In this document: piece after piece, positions 23,755-35,324 of the stretch | Numbering within the stretch: the first letter of the stretch is position 1 | Layout: every line of letters begins with the position of its first letter | Assembly (NCBI GenBank): GCA_027605045.1 | Contig: JAQFWX010000161.1 | Span: 1-64,000, forward strand | Direction: 5' to 3' | Source of the DNA: Phallus indusiatus | Lineage: Eukaryota > Basidiomycota > Agaricomycetes > Phallales > Phallaceae | Length of the DNA: 64,000 nucleotides | Notes under the pieces: generated by a model | The model's input: only the letters and a program-made list of their open reading frames with translations | The model's database searches: none | What the model was told of the DNA's origin: nothing | Position numbers and translations under genes: made by a program

Positions 23755-25164
23755 TCATGCGACACACCCGGCCAGGACATAGTCATATGGATGCGTGCAA
23801 CTATCACTACAAAGCGCCTCCACTAGAGCTGCTATGTCATCCATTATTTCCTCCGATTTTTCATCGGCTCGGATATCAAACACTCCATAGTCATCCATAA
23901 AGATAATTGAAGCACCTGTGGTTTTACGAACGAGCTTGATTTGCCAAACACTGGTTATCGGGGTTGCTTGATTGACGTTGACATGAGTTCGCCCAAGCAT
24001 GAATTTGCATATGAGACGATAGAACAGCAATGGAGAGGAAATGATCGTGGTCAAATCAGAGGTACCGTTTAAACGGTTGATTGTTCTAGAGGGAATGTCA
24101 TACTTCAACTCTTGGAGAATAGAATGGAAGGATGAGAGGTCGGAATCGGAAACTTTTGTGGTACGCCAACGTTTGTAAACGTCAAACCTGGGATTGAATC
24201 TAGGCCTTTCAGCTTCAAGGTCCTCGTCATCTGAGTCTGAAGTTATGCCTTCATTGCATCGGGGCAGCACATAATCAACAGGAACGGCAATGTAGCGGTC
24301 GTTGTCAGTAGGAAAGTCTGCGTCGGCGGATGGATGGTAAAACGACAGTCGTCTGCTCCCATCCGGGGTTCCAAAAAGTGAATTCAGGAATACAACACTG
24401 TCAGCCAAAAAAGCTTGTTCTATTTCCTTTCTCGTGTCGTCGTCGAATTGAAATCTGTTCTGCACGTCAAAGAGAGATCTGAGTGTCGCGGCGCCTTTGT
24501 GGTCTGAAAACGATAAGAGCATCCCGGTTTGTTTATGTCTGAGGTACACCTCCCATACGCATTTGTAGCGATCCAACGCTGAGTTAATAGTTATCTCGGG
24601 AAAGTAGCATCGAAGACGATAAAGAATATCCGCGGATGACACTTGACAATACATCTCATCGATTGAAGTGCCGCCGAGCCCTGGAAGAAAGGCTAATAAG
24701 CTCGACATGGGTCCAGGAAGCCTAGTCTCTACTGGAATATACTTTCTCGCGCTCGGGTCAAGTCGAATCTGTAATGGAGACGGTGCATATGCCAAAAAAC
24801 CTGAACTGAAATTCCTCTGTATCCCAGGAATAGCGCTCCAAGTCGTCCTGATTTCTTCATGAGTCGCATTCCTGTGTACCTCTTTGTTGATTCGAAGTAA
24901 AACCTCTATTGGTAGGCGTTTTTCAGCACGTTGAGACTCGTTGATCTGGTGCAATATGGACAAAGTCTCATCGGGGCCTATAATTCGATAGATATGTGAC
25001 GCAAAGGGATTTCTGAACACATAATTGTAAGACGGCTCCCTTTCAGGAATGGTCAAGCTGTTTAGATCGTCTGAAGAAGTGTCTATGTTGAACAACTTGG
25101 CGATATGATTTCGAATGTTACTAGTCATCTCTGCAGTAAGACTTTGGAGGGAGTCGTCGTCCAT
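23755..25164 (-). CDS. Cyclase-adjacent intronless protein, copy B (469 aa), unknown family
   Basis: Paralogue of the genes at 13774 and 55750, intact and without introns. It shares all the conserved blocks (YVFRNPFASHI, SSADILYRLRCYFPEI, LSFYHPSADADF, SSPLLFYRLICKFMLGRTHVNVNQ, GASIIFMDDYGVFDIRADEK) and the tail YDYVLAGCVA. It carries an acidic insert (TSDSDDEDLEAERPRF) absent from copy A. The ATG at 25164 gives a 12-residue N-terminal extension; by alignment the Met at 25128 may be the true start. It lies downstream, on the same strand, of a degenerate cyclase (25855-27035), as in the other modules. Function unknown. Confidence 0.87.
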   Translation of the reverse strand: MDDDSLQSLTAEMTSNIRNHIAKLFNIDTSSDDLNSLTIPEREPSYNYVFRNPFASHIYRIIGPDETLSILHQINESQRAEKRLPIEVLLRINKEVHRNATHEEIRTTWSAIPGIQRNFSSGFLAYAPSPLQIRLDPSARKYIPVETRLPGPMSSLLAFLPGLGGTSIDEMYCQVSSADILYRLRCYFPEITINSALDRYKCVWEVYLRHKQTGMLLSFSDHKGAATLRSLFDVQNRFQFDDDTRKEIEQAFLADSVVFLNSLFGTPDGSRRLSFYHPSADADFPTDNDRYIAVPVDYVLPRCNEGITSDSDDEDLEAERPRFNPRFDVYKRWRTTKVSDSDLSSFHSILQELKYDIPSRTINRLNGTSDLTTIISSPLLFYRLICKFMLGRTHVNVNQATPITSVWQIKLVRKTTGASIIFMDDYGVFDIRADEKSEEIMDDIAALVEALCSDSCTHPYDYVLAGCVA

Positions 25165-25854
25165 TGAAGTTGAGTTAGCGAGGTTTACTGATCAATGATG
25201 TGACTTGTATTAGGTAATAGTCACACATTTCCATCGATGAACCGAAAATTTGGAGAAGCAGAAGCACAACCTGAAGCAGAACAATGAGCAGAATTAGGGT
25301 AATTCCCATGGAAGAGGCGGGCACTGAAACTATTCACATCGATATAAGAGGGTATAAGCTGGTATAAGGTATAATATATCTCATCGCTTGTCCATCTTTA
25401 TTTCAGGGTTAAATAATATAATATAACTCATCCTGATCACCTCACCTTGCATGGGCTTCGTGGAAGACACATAAAAAGACACAAGACGCTTATTGGTCTT
25501 GGACGCGACGTAGTGAACTCGGCTTTAAGAGCCGAATCAGGGTCTCAAGATTAAGCACAAGTGAATAAGGGTGAATATCTTGAAAAGTATTTTGATCAAT
25601 GATGTATGTACATAAATGGATAATTGGGTGTAGATTTTTCGTCGGTCAAACCGGGTTGGAAGGGAGAAAACGCCAGTAGCTCAGAAGAACTCATTTTTAC
25701 GCCATTGACACACGGCACCCAAGTTGATTCATTCTGGTGACAAGTAGATAGATTTTGAGAGGTATAATCAAATCCACGTATACCTTCAAAACAATCATTT
25801 GGCCTTATCATACCTTTACCAGAAGAAATAGACTGTCAATTATCAGCCATTATG
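25165..25854 (-). other. Module spacer on the minus strand
   Basis: Spacer between the intronless gene and the upstream cyclase pseudogene. The part next to the gene (25170-25300) matches the spacers at 13.6 and 55.6 kb, read on the opposite strand. No gene found. Confidence 0.6.
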
Positions 25855-27035
25855 AGCTGAAGGAAACCGGCAGAGATAACCGGTGAATCTTCCATCCTCT
25901 CAATTACGTCGACATGCTCTCTGAATCTGCAGTGATGATCCGCATAGTCAGGGCTAAGGCATCTCCTTGAGCTCCAAATCCTTCCGAATCCTGAGACTAG
26001 GGGAACAGTCGGCGGTGAGGTAGTAATATGTAGGTACCACCGAGATAGACTCGGCGAATGAGAACTTCTTTCACCCATTCAAAAGTCTCTTTTTGGTGAC
26101 CTCGTTCATTACAATAGAAAAGCGTTGACGCATTGAGACAGGGATTGGACCTAATGTATATGGCGTTTGAGGTTAATGGATGTTGCAGACACTGAAATTT
26201 ACCAGGACGAGTTGGACCAAAATAGACTTGCGTTTAATTATACTACTAGCGGTCCGTTCCTCAAAATATTTCATCCGTTATGTCGTGCTTTGCTGTATCA
26301 GGACTATCCTGAATGAGAGTGAGGCCACGCAAGTCGTGGTCGATATCTGCACTATAATACTTTCATCAACCAGAGTGTGGAATACCCAAGGCCATCAATG
26401 GCAGAAACATACGGGAATTCAGTTGCCCTTTTTCCCAATGGAAAGTCATAAAATATGATGTTTGATCAATGAAATATGTTCTGCTTTTTTATGTCTCTTG
26501 TACAGTGACCTACAAAACTGTTCACGCGCCTGTCACTTTTCGTGCGCAACATGAATAACTAGTCAAATAAATTCTGAAAATATTTGAGTAGGAAGTCTAA
26601 TATAACATCTAAATTTCGTACTATTTGTGCTAAGAGTGAAAATCAATGGTGCTTGAGATATTAGAAAAGGCGTTTTCTAGTTTTGTCAGCACAAAAATAA
26701 ACACGAGTGGGATCTTCGTTGATTTGCAATATACCCGGGCCGTGATGATAGAAGCCCAAATTATGTTTCCGTTCGTCCGCATTGCATCCTGTCGTAAATC
26801 AAATAAGGTGTGCGATATAAAAATTATAGACGTAAATATCTCATCAAACAGTGCTTAGTTTGGTCAGTCTGCAGGTTTCAAAAGCTTCTTTGAACCCTGC
26901 CAATCAGGACGAGAAACGTTACTCATCACATAAAGTAGAACACAATGTCCGTGAATTCCTGTATCGCAGTTAACAGGCCTGAAGAAGCTCGTAAAGATAG
27001 ATTAAGAGCAGTGTCCAAGTCAGCTCAGGCTCCAG
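25855..27035 (-). pseudogene. Degenerate HAD-type terpene cyclase
   Basis: On the minus strand, order and sequence follow the intact cyclase at 53 kb. About 27020-26880 matches the late first exon (around the AMSNVSGPDW region), 26790-26640 the IIFVDDKLENVFS exon, 26370-26230 the DIDTTC motif exon, and 26070-25860 the last exon (GGTYYYLTAD to DGRFTGY). Frame breaks occur throughout, including an extra base in the DxDTT motif, and the first part of exon 1 is missing. Most similar to the 53-kb copy. It precedes the intact intronless gene 23755-25164. Confidence 0.88.
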
Positions 27036-27284
27036 TTTTTAAAAACACGTTTCTATACATTTGTCATTTATTAAAGTACCTCAAGTTGGAGGACTCGCGT
27101 TTACCAAATACATTGAATCGAGATTTAGAGAGAAGGGGTAATTCTGATAGGGAGACAACACATACATCAGTAAACTGGCCCGGGTCTTGTTGAAAAGAGT
27201 GCTTTGGTCATGACGACCCCTCTTATCCAATGATTTTAGTATTGGACATTGCTTGGTTTTCTCCAGGATCCGCGTAATGACACT

Positions 27285-29480
27285 ATCTCAGACTTCGATG
27301 CTCCTTTCATTCAAAAAAACTTTTCGAATTTGCAAGTGGCAAGAAAGGAGGACGCGTAACGTAACGCGTATCGTCACATTACATGCAATCGGAATCAATG
27401 TTCTCATGCAGCATAAACAAAGAACATATTACTAGACAATGAATATAAGTCAATGTGCTTTATGCCAAATTAGTAACTACTCACTGTTATTAGTATTTAC
27501 TCGATGCGCATAGGAATGAGATAGTAAAGTACTTAGAATAATTTGACAAAAATCGGCTGGAAATATAGTGACTGAGAGGTTAATCTCCTCTTAGTATAGA
27601 TGACTAGGAGCAGTAGTTTAGACTGATGTAACTGTAATATTTCCAGTCGAGGAAACTACTCTCGACTGCAAGGATATTATATACATATGCGGCTAAACTA
27701 CGCATATACTGATCAGTCACACGATAGCGATTATCACGAGTCGGCATCGCCGAGATTCTACCTTTTATCATAATTCCAGAAAGCGGTTTAGTACCGGTCC
27801 CAATTTAGCTGCTTCGAAAGCCAATACGAGCATGTATATTTCCATCCTTTTGGAAACTAGGTTTAAGCGTTGGAACGTTGTTGTATATAGTGTTCCCACA
27901 ATCCTCATTTCTTTAACGATAACGGTACGCTTTTGCTTTTGATAGTCACTTCAGCAATTTAGCACCAACAGCTTGAGATTTCCAAGTACACCCGGCACGT
28001 GCGTCTTAAATCTCGTGAATCATGTTCTATTTCTTCGTAACACTTTCGCCGCACACACCTATGTGGACATAGATCTAAACATCCTGGAGGCTATCGCTGA
28101 TAAGATTAAGTTTGAACATGACCACATGGTGATGGCACTCGTGGTATGACGAAACCTGATAAAGCAGAGGAGATTAATGGTATAAATGATATATTCATTA
28201 TAAATGTATAATGGCCTGACGAGGTTTCGTGTCCAAGGGCGGTAGGGCGGGGGTTTTGTTGACGGATTGGACCATGGACAGATTAAAGCGGTAATGAAGC
28301 GAGAATCTAAAAGATTTGAATGGTATGGGCAAATAGTTGACGAGGTCCGAGACGGGCTATGCATGGAAAGTCCCGAAACGCGCAATATTACCGAGTCACG
28401 TTACACAACGCGTAGCTTCAGTGTTTCAGAAATTGTATATATACTACAACCCAGTATCTACAATAAACAACCAATTTCCCCCCTATTTTCCCTCTATTTT
28501 CCTAAACACACGAGCACTGATTCCCGTATCCTACCTGCCACTCTCCTGAGGCGCACTCATCATAGTCAAACATGGTTCAGCACAAGACACAAAATTCCAA
28601 ACGTACTAATGTTGACACTAGTAGACAGCCAACATTCATACCCAACGTATAAATGGCACCATCCTAAGACAATGTCAGGTCGTCAGTTCCAATGTGTCTA
28701 TCATTCGTTGTTGCAATGCGTGGTCAACGTCAACCTGTCGCAAAAATCGCCATGTCCGGGTCCGCGACGCTGATAGCTGTTCCGACCTGAGGCATAGTAA
28801 CAAAAACGTCAATGACTCGTAATGTGCGTGTTATATTGACACCAGCATCTGATGAATACCTTCCGTTGGCACTCCTGCGCCAAGTATCAGCATTTTCAAA
28901 AGGACCAGCGACGAAATATGGACCAATTGGCTACCAGAACAGTGTCGATGAGTCGGAGTCATGACAAGCGCTCAAATTCAAAGCTGACGAAGCCCACTTC
29001 AAGTCCGAACGTCTTGCTCAATGTCACCTCTTGGTCACTTTTAATGCAAAAAATCTACAATGATTTCTCCGTACAGACGGTGTGTTCTAATCTCTCAAAA
29101 AGCTTCGTCCTCTAACTTGATCTGTAAAATAATTATAAAGGTCTCTGTGGTTGACATTCTGGAGATAAACAAAACATGGTCGCGCGCCGATACGGCTGAT
29201 TTCTAAAGTACTATGCGACGGTATGCTTATCCCAATATAAAATTCAGCCCAGTCTCTCTCAAGCCACTGCTGGCTCCACTAATCACACTGTCTCGAACTT
29301 TGCAAACCGCTGGTTTTTTCACTGTGATCCCGCCCGTCAAGGCAAAAATGGGAAAAGAACGGAGGTCCCACACCAACATTGGGGGTCAATGTACGTATTT
29401 ATTACTAAAATGGAACCAAATCTTCAATCATGTTCAAAGTGTAACTATGAAAGAAGAGAAAAGTCAACCAGTATATCTTT
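27285..29480 (+). repeat. Segmental duplicate 2, left copy
   Basis: Matches, in the same orientation, 35325-35515 followed by 38576-40045. The two parts of the other copy are contiguous here: the MFS carrier gene that separates them is absent. This copy also carries a solo LTR (28338-28562) that the other lacks. Mostly non-coding; no intact gene of its own. Confidence 0.85.
28338..28562. mobile_element. Solo LTR, 225 bp, with target-site duplication
   Basis: Begins tgacgagg and ends ctcatca (TG...CA), flanked by tagt on both sides (28334-28337 and 28563-28566; atagt if the terminal A is shared). The internal tgtatatatactac followed by caataaacaacc looks like an LTR TATA and polyadenylation region. 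The duplicate segment near 39165-39175 shows the empty site, aatggtcaaac, where this copy has aatagt + LTR + tagtcaaac. That confirms insertion rather than deletion. Confidence 0.85.
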
Positions 29481-29589
29481 TTCACCGACAGGACCTTTGC
29501 GCAATTCGCCCCGATCGACATGGACCTTTTACCAAACGAAAAGTAATATGGGGTCTGCTTCATCTTTCCACACACAACCCGCGCCTAGT

Positions 29590-29995
29590 GCGTCTGGACT
29601 CTCACAAATTGGGCAATCAGAGCTGGCCGCACTTCAGGCTATGGGTAGTCAAATCAACGGTCTGATGGGCAATTTGTTTAGTCTTACTCCTACACAGATT
29701 ATGGAACAGCTGCTTGGGATCTTCGCAGACGTCCTTTTGAATTCCGCCGAAAATTTCATTCTGAGCGCTCTCAATATTTTTCAGACCCTTGTGTCCGACA
29801 TAGCTGCCGGCCTCAATGCGACCATCGATATTCCTGTCATTTTTAAGTATTTACAAGTCAGTGGCAGGCGATAGTCTCAGTCTCATGGATTTGACTTGCC
29901 TCATTGCTGCCATACCCGCGACCATCGGATTCAAACTGGCGATGGGCCAAGTTCCCTTCCCTGATAACTCCACCCACGACAGCCCTTAACAACGT
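29590..29995 (+). pseudogene. Fragment of a large fungal protein of unknown function
   Basis: An open stretch encodes LFSLTPTQIMEQLLGIFADVLLNSAENF and LNIFQTLVSDIAAGLNATIDIPV. After a break, a second frame reads LSLMDLTCLIAAIPATIGFKLAMG followed by PFPD. I associate this arrangement from memory with a conserved segment in long, uncharacterised fungal secreted proteins. Only the fragment is present, with no start, and it is followed directly by the GH89 relic. Confidence 0.5.
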
Positions 29996-30034
29996 CCCAG
30001 ACTTTGCGACTCTTAAGAGTTTACTAAGATAAGG

Positions 30035-31761
30035 GGATATACAGGGAAGCTGGGGTGGAAGTGATTTGCCGCTACAATGGATAAACGATCAGTTTGCTCT
30101 TCAAAAGAGTATCGTGGCTCGAATGGTAGAATTAGGCATGACGCCTGTTCTTCCTTCGTTTACCGGATTTTTCCGTTGCAGCTGGATCCTGGACTCAACG
30201 TCGTGCAAGGTAGTCAGTGGTCCGGTTTCCCATCCACCTTTACCGACGACTGCTTCCTCGCACCCTCTGAACCACTTTTCACAACAATACAGAAATTATT
30301 TATAAACCAAAAGGCTGCGTACGGAAACATTTCAAGTATGTACACCCTCGATCAATTAACGAGAACAACCCTTTCAGCGGGAATTTTCTTACCTCCAAAA
30401 CATCTCATCTAATATATACATTCCAAAGTCTTCGAGCAGCCGATTTTGGAGCCATTTGGATAATGCAAGAATGGTTATTCTTTAGTAATCCGGCGGTTTA
30501 GACGCTAGATCGTATATCGGCTTACCTGGGCGGGGTCCCGGATTCAGATGGATTGCTTATACTTTATTTATATAGTGAAGCTCAACCACAGTGGTAAAAA
30601 CGTATCTTTTTATTTCTCGTTCTTCTGAATGCTCAGTGTCATTTAATTTATACAGGCAAAGGACATCTTTGTACGAAAACCGACCCTGGATCTGGTGCGA
30701 GCTTCATGACTACGGCCAAAACCAAGGATTCGAAGGCTATCTTCACAATGTTACTGTCGCGCCAGTGGAGGCTTTGCACTCTCCTAACACTACAATGAAA
30801 GGGGTGGGCCTTACGATGGAAGGTCAGGAAGGCAACAAAATCGTCTATGATATCCTCCTGGATCAGGTTTGGTCCGTCTCTCCGATCTCCATCTCCGAAT
30901 ATCTCACGTCATGGGTGAATAGAGGTTATCAGATTGCAGAGCAAGAAGAGCATAGCGACTCATCGAGTAGAGAGTACAAGTGGCATGGTCCATTCTATCT
31001 AGCACGGTTTATAACAATTCGGATCCTAATACTCAGGCGACAGTGAAAAGTATTTTGAAAAATTCACCGGCATTGAGCGGTTTAGTTAATCGCACAGGAC
31101 ACCATCCGACAGATATCTTTTGCGACGCTGGCACGACTATCCTTGCTGCGCTTAGGTTGTTGGTACAAGCATCCGCAGAGGATACCGAGATAACGACTAT
31201 ACCGGAATTTGCACACGACGTGGCCGATCTTACACCTCAGCTTCTTGTAAACAGGTTTCAAGAGACTTACACCCTCCTCGTATCCCAGTACTCAAATCCC
31301 GATATCACGCTGGATTTCTTTGCAGTAACTATTCAAAACTGCAAACTATTTTGACGACATTACTAATTAGACGCGCTTTTATACACTAACTCTGATTCCC
31401 TTCTGAGCAGCCGGATAGATTCAGCCAAAGGCTTAGCACATGGAAATGAAACATATGTCAAGTTCCTGAAATATAATGCTCGAAATCAGATCACCCTGTA
31501 TGGTCTAATCGGAAAGATCGACGATTACACGTCAAAGCAATGAGCTGGCTTGTGGAAACCTACTACCTTCCTAGATGGATGATGTTCGCAGATTACTTGA
31601 CAGAAACAAAGCGCGAAAACGTGTCTCATAACGCGACGTTTATTTTTGAGCAGCCAGTAGGCTTTGGAGTAGAGTGGGATATCTGGACATGGGGAGAGAA
31701 TCCGGGCGAATACCCGGGAACTCGAGGTAATACTTGGAAAACTGTAAGCAGCATTTTGTAG
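30035..31761 (+). pseudogene. GH89 alpha-N-acetylglucosaminidase pseudogene
   Basis: Clear GH89 (NAGLU-type) segments occur in order: LPLQWINDQFALQKSIV and MTPVLPSFTGF, QWSGFPSTFTDD, ENNPFSGN, IWIMQEWLFFSNPAV, RISAYLGGVPDSDG, RPWIWCELHDYGQNQGF, AWSILSSTVYNNS, and the C-terminal EQPVGFGVEWDIWTWGENPG region. The gene is broken: the N-terminus is missing, one base is lost near 30358 (DQ/NENNP boundary), an in-frame TAG stands at 30499-30501 where Trp is expected (AV-W-TLDRI), and the frame shifts again near 30975. The family removes terminal alpha-GlcNAc from glycans; this copy cannot. Confidence 0.88.
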
Positions 31762-33109
31762 GTATATGGCTGATCTAAAAGCGATAAACATTCGATGATA
31801 TTATATATGGAATAATGCTAAATAAGCCATACTGGAATCCCTCGCCATCCTTTGAATCGAGGGTTGAATCTTGATATCGGAGCCTTGAATCGATGTTCTA
31901 TCATACCTGAAGCCAATGAGTACGGCATTTCCCGTAGCATGCCATAATAACGTCCCACGAGTTTCCGTAACTGTCCCGTGACGCGTGACAGTCCTTAACG
32001 TCCCGCACGAGTCTGATTTCTGCCGAAGTTGTCCTCCGCCGTCCCAACTTTCAATTCCTCTTCATCTACTGATGTGATTTTCAAGGTCAAAAGACGAAAA
32101 AGTTTTTGTTTATTTGTTTAAATGAAATAAAATTATTTCCAAATCATAATAATAAAAAATGACGGAATGGTGCCCTCAAAACATCGATGACGCGTCTCAG
32201 CTTTTCTGCGTCTATGAATAGGGACTTCGCGAATCTCAGCAAGTTTTGGCCTGTTTTGGCGGTCTCGCTTAAGTTCAAATAGGCGCTCACTATTATAATT
32301 TGCTTTCCGGTAGTACATGAAGTGCATGAAATTTCTACTGCGTTGACTAGCAAGATAAGGAAAAGGCGGAGAAACGAAGATTGGGCCGGGACAAATGCCC
32401 AAACGTTCAAGTGGGTTCAAAGTGCCAATAATTTGATTTTCCTGTTGGAGTCAACGACATGGTCACTCTAGATTGGATAGTTAAATTACATAACGGACTG
32501 TACAGCAGAACCTGAAGACGTTCTTCAGACAGCATTTCCATGTGGCGTGGTGTCAGACATTTAATTATGAATGAAAAAAATAATAATTTGTAATATAATA
32601 TAACCCAATATAGACCTAGCCTATCAATGGACCTGTGTTACGAGGTGTTGCGCGGTGGCTTCTAGTCACTGCGCCCAAATCTCTTTCTTTTCCTTCTTGG
32701 TCTCTGGCACGTGTTTACCTTGTTTTGGTTGCAGCCCTAATCTAAAAACATAATCAAACCGATACATACTTTAATGTATTTTCAATGAAGCATAAAGTGA
32801 GTTCATATAATTACAGGTAACATGATGTTGAATGGATTCTGCCACGGGTGATGTTACCTCGGCTACATCCTTCAGAACATCTTTCACTCTACGCAAAAGC
32901 ATCACATATAAGAGAAGAGCGCTCTGTAAAATTGACATCAGCATCATTGTTCATGGATTAGGTAAAGAATCGTATACTGTCAGCGTCTTGGGCAGAATTC
33001 CTATGTAGTCTAACGTGTGCCAAATTGAATTGGAAGTCGTACAGTCTTGACAGGTCAATGAAACTCACCGAGGAAAGTACCTTCAAGGTGCGCCAATCAA
33101 ACTAGTAAT
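31762..33109. other. Intergenic, about 1.35 kb, no gene
   Basis: No coding region supported. A GTCCC/CGTCCC-rich stretch occurs at about 31950-32045. Minus-strand frames near 32133-32420 have no splice or family support. Confidence 0.45.
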
Positions 33110-33227
33110 CGCTATCTAAAGGCTCTTGACAGGTGAACGAATCGTGAGCTGAGATAAGTCTTCAATCGCATAATCGAAATAAAGATAGGAATAGGCGATG
33201 TTTCGAGAAACTCCATCACGGACGGCC

Positions 33228-33237
33228 ATATAAATAT
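33228..33237 (+). promoter_or_regulatory. TATA box of cyclase copy 2
   Basis: atataaatat, 70 bp before the ATG at 33298, identical in sequence and spacing to copy 1. Confidence 0.6.
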
Positions 33238-33297
33238 ACTTTGCGAGGCGTGAAAAGTAACCCCAAATCTTCCTTCTTTTGCATTAAGTTGTCTTCC

Positions 33298-35098
33298 ATG
33301 CCTGCTTCTTATAAACCTAAACCTTCGAACATTCATCTCAGTCATACGCTCTATCCTACCCAGGATGGCAGACTCCCGCCTCACCAGCCCACCACCATCA
33401 TATTCGACTTAGGTGATGTTCTATTCACTTGGTCCCCTTCAGTACACCCATCACCAGTCTCCCCTGAGACTTTCAAAGCTATCCTTCGTTCTGCCCCATG
33501 GCTAAAATATGAGCAGGGTAAACTATCTCGAGGGGAAACGTATTCGCTGGTCTCGAAGCAGTTCGAAGTGTCTCCCTCTGACTTGGATAGTGCTTTTCGC
33601 GTCGCGCGCCAGTCTTTGACAGTTTGTTCCGAGTTACTGTCACAGATTCGCGAGTTCAGAGCTATGGGTCTCAAGATATACGCTATGAGTAATATTGCTG
33701 GTCCAGAATGGGAGATTTTGAAGACGAGCTTAAGCCCGTCCGACTGGTCGCTTTTTGATCAAGTTTTCATTTCGTAGGCCGTTTCTAAATCTTACAAGAA
33801 AAACACGACCTTACACTTTGTCTTTGTGTAGAAGTCAAGTTGGAGAACGAAAACCAAACCTGGGCTTCTATTATCACGTTCTTTCCCAAATCAACGAAGA
33901 TCCCACTCGAATCATCTTTGTAGATGATAAACTCGAAAACGTGTTTTCCGCTCGCTCGCTCGGAATGTACGGGATTGTTTTCGATAATGCAACTAACGTC
34001 ATTAGACAGTTGCAAAATCTCGTTCATGATCCTCTAAGGCGAGCCAAACAATACCTCGAACAAAACAAGAAACAACTGTTATCCTATACATCAACTGGAG
34101 TTATTTTAGATGAGGTCATTATTAGATTTACTCTGAGTGGTAAATGTGCTCGATTACAACTGACACTTGTCTTTTTGAACAGAATTGCGCCCAACTCGTC
34201 ATCCTGGAAGTTACCGGCGACCAATCTTTGGTGAATTACATCCGATATGAGAGGGAGTGGAATTATTTCCAAGGTACATATACGAAAAGTTTGTTGCTCA
34301 AAATTTGTCTGAACGTTATGACTCTCTTAGGAAAAGGAAAATTGACGACTGAAGATTTTCCGTACGTGTTACCACCTTTCGAAGATTTAAGGAATTTTAC
34401 TCAACTTGTTTACAGGCCAGATCTCGATAGCACATCGCTCGCGTTTACAATCTTGGCTGATATCTCGGATAGTCTTAAGCACGAGATTATGGATCAAATG
34501 CTGGAACAACGCACTGCAGACGGTATCACTGAGGTATATTTCGGTCAGTCCCGTCCACGAATTGGTGAGTTCCATTTTCGCGCATTTTTATTACATCGAA
34601 ATTTACAGTAACTCAGATCCTGTCACCTGTCTCAATACACTAACTCTCTTTTATCGTCATGGTCGAGGTGACCAGCTTAAGGAAACATTCGAGTGGGTCA
34701 AAAACATTCTCATTCGTCGAGCTTATCTTGGCGGCACCTACTATTACCTTACGGCGGACTGTTTCCTGTACTTTTTTTCAAGGTTTCTTGTGAACGTACC
34801 AGAAGTCTATAGCTGGCTCAATAAGGAGTTACGGCAAGCAATATCGGAGAGATTTGGGGCTCCAGGAGATGCGTTAGCTCTGGCAATGCGTATAATAGCG
34901 GCGAGCAATATGGGGATGGTGAACACTGTGGATTTACCTGCTTTACTCTCACTTCAGCAAGAAGATGGAAGATTTACAGGGTATTTTTATCGGTACCCTT
35001 CTACTGGTATTCTGATTGGAAATGATGGTGCTGCGACGGCTTTGGCCATTGAAGCTATTAAGCTTCTTCAGTTACCTCGAAACCGTAGTAAACTATAG
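33298..35098 (+). CDS. HAD-like class II sesquiterpene cyclase, copy 2 (503 aa)
   Basis: Near-identical duplicate of the gene at 21351, so presumably the same reaction type on farnesyl diphosphate. Exons 33298-33773, 33832-34114, 34183-34273, 34331-34361, 34416-34564 and 34617-35098 join in phase. The HAD motifs FDLGDVLFTW and IIFVDDKLENV are kept. The catalytic motif reads DLDSTS at residues 296-301, a Thr-to-Ser change from copy 1. The C-terminus ends NRSKL, shorter than copy 1 because of a changed last codon region. The first donor is gtaggc rather than gtgagc. Intact. An MFS carrier gene converges on it from the right. Confidence 0.9.
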
Positions 35099-35324
35099 CT
35101 AACAAACCCACCGAGTTTCCCTTAGATTTTTTCCCTCTCAAATTTGATGTATCTTAAGTATTCAAAAATTATAATCAACATACTCATTGAAACACGATGT
35201 TTTCCTGTTTGCTTCTCCGTTAAAGATGACGGTGGTATGATGTGCGTTGACAGTTGAAGGCAGGTCTGAGGTATTGATACGGGCAAGGAAACGGTCAGTC
35301 CGTAAGGACACTATTTATTCAGAC

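Larger units (their letters stand above)
33110..35245 (+). repeat. Segmental duplicate 1, right copy (pairs with 21162-23300)
   Basis: Covers promoter, the whole six-exon cyclase gene and its 3' flank. Differences from the left copy include a 6-bp insertion adding Lys-Pro near the N-terminus and scattered substitutions; intron positions are identical. Confidence 0.9.

Noticed and set aside
25836..26078. Minus-strand frame of 80 aa
   Set aside because: It reads through remnants of the last cyclase exon in a broken frame; part of the pseudogene, not a separate gene.
26646..26858. Plus-strand frame of 70 aa looking like a small gene
   Set aside because: It is the antisense shadow of the degenerate cyclase (IIFVDDKLENV exon) on the minus strand.
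29213..29665. 150-aa plus-strand frame
   Set aside because: It spans the end of a duplicated non-coding segment and an unrelated fragment; the other copy at 39.8-40.1 kb does not keep the frame.
32133..32420. 95-aa minus-strand frame
   Set aside because: No splice support, low-complexity basic composition, no partner in the duplicated segments.
33785..34027. Minus-strand frames over the 21- and 33-kb cyclases (for example 97-aa frames at 21428 and 33381)
   Set aside because: Their conservation between copies follows from antisense reading of nearly identical exons, not from coding.
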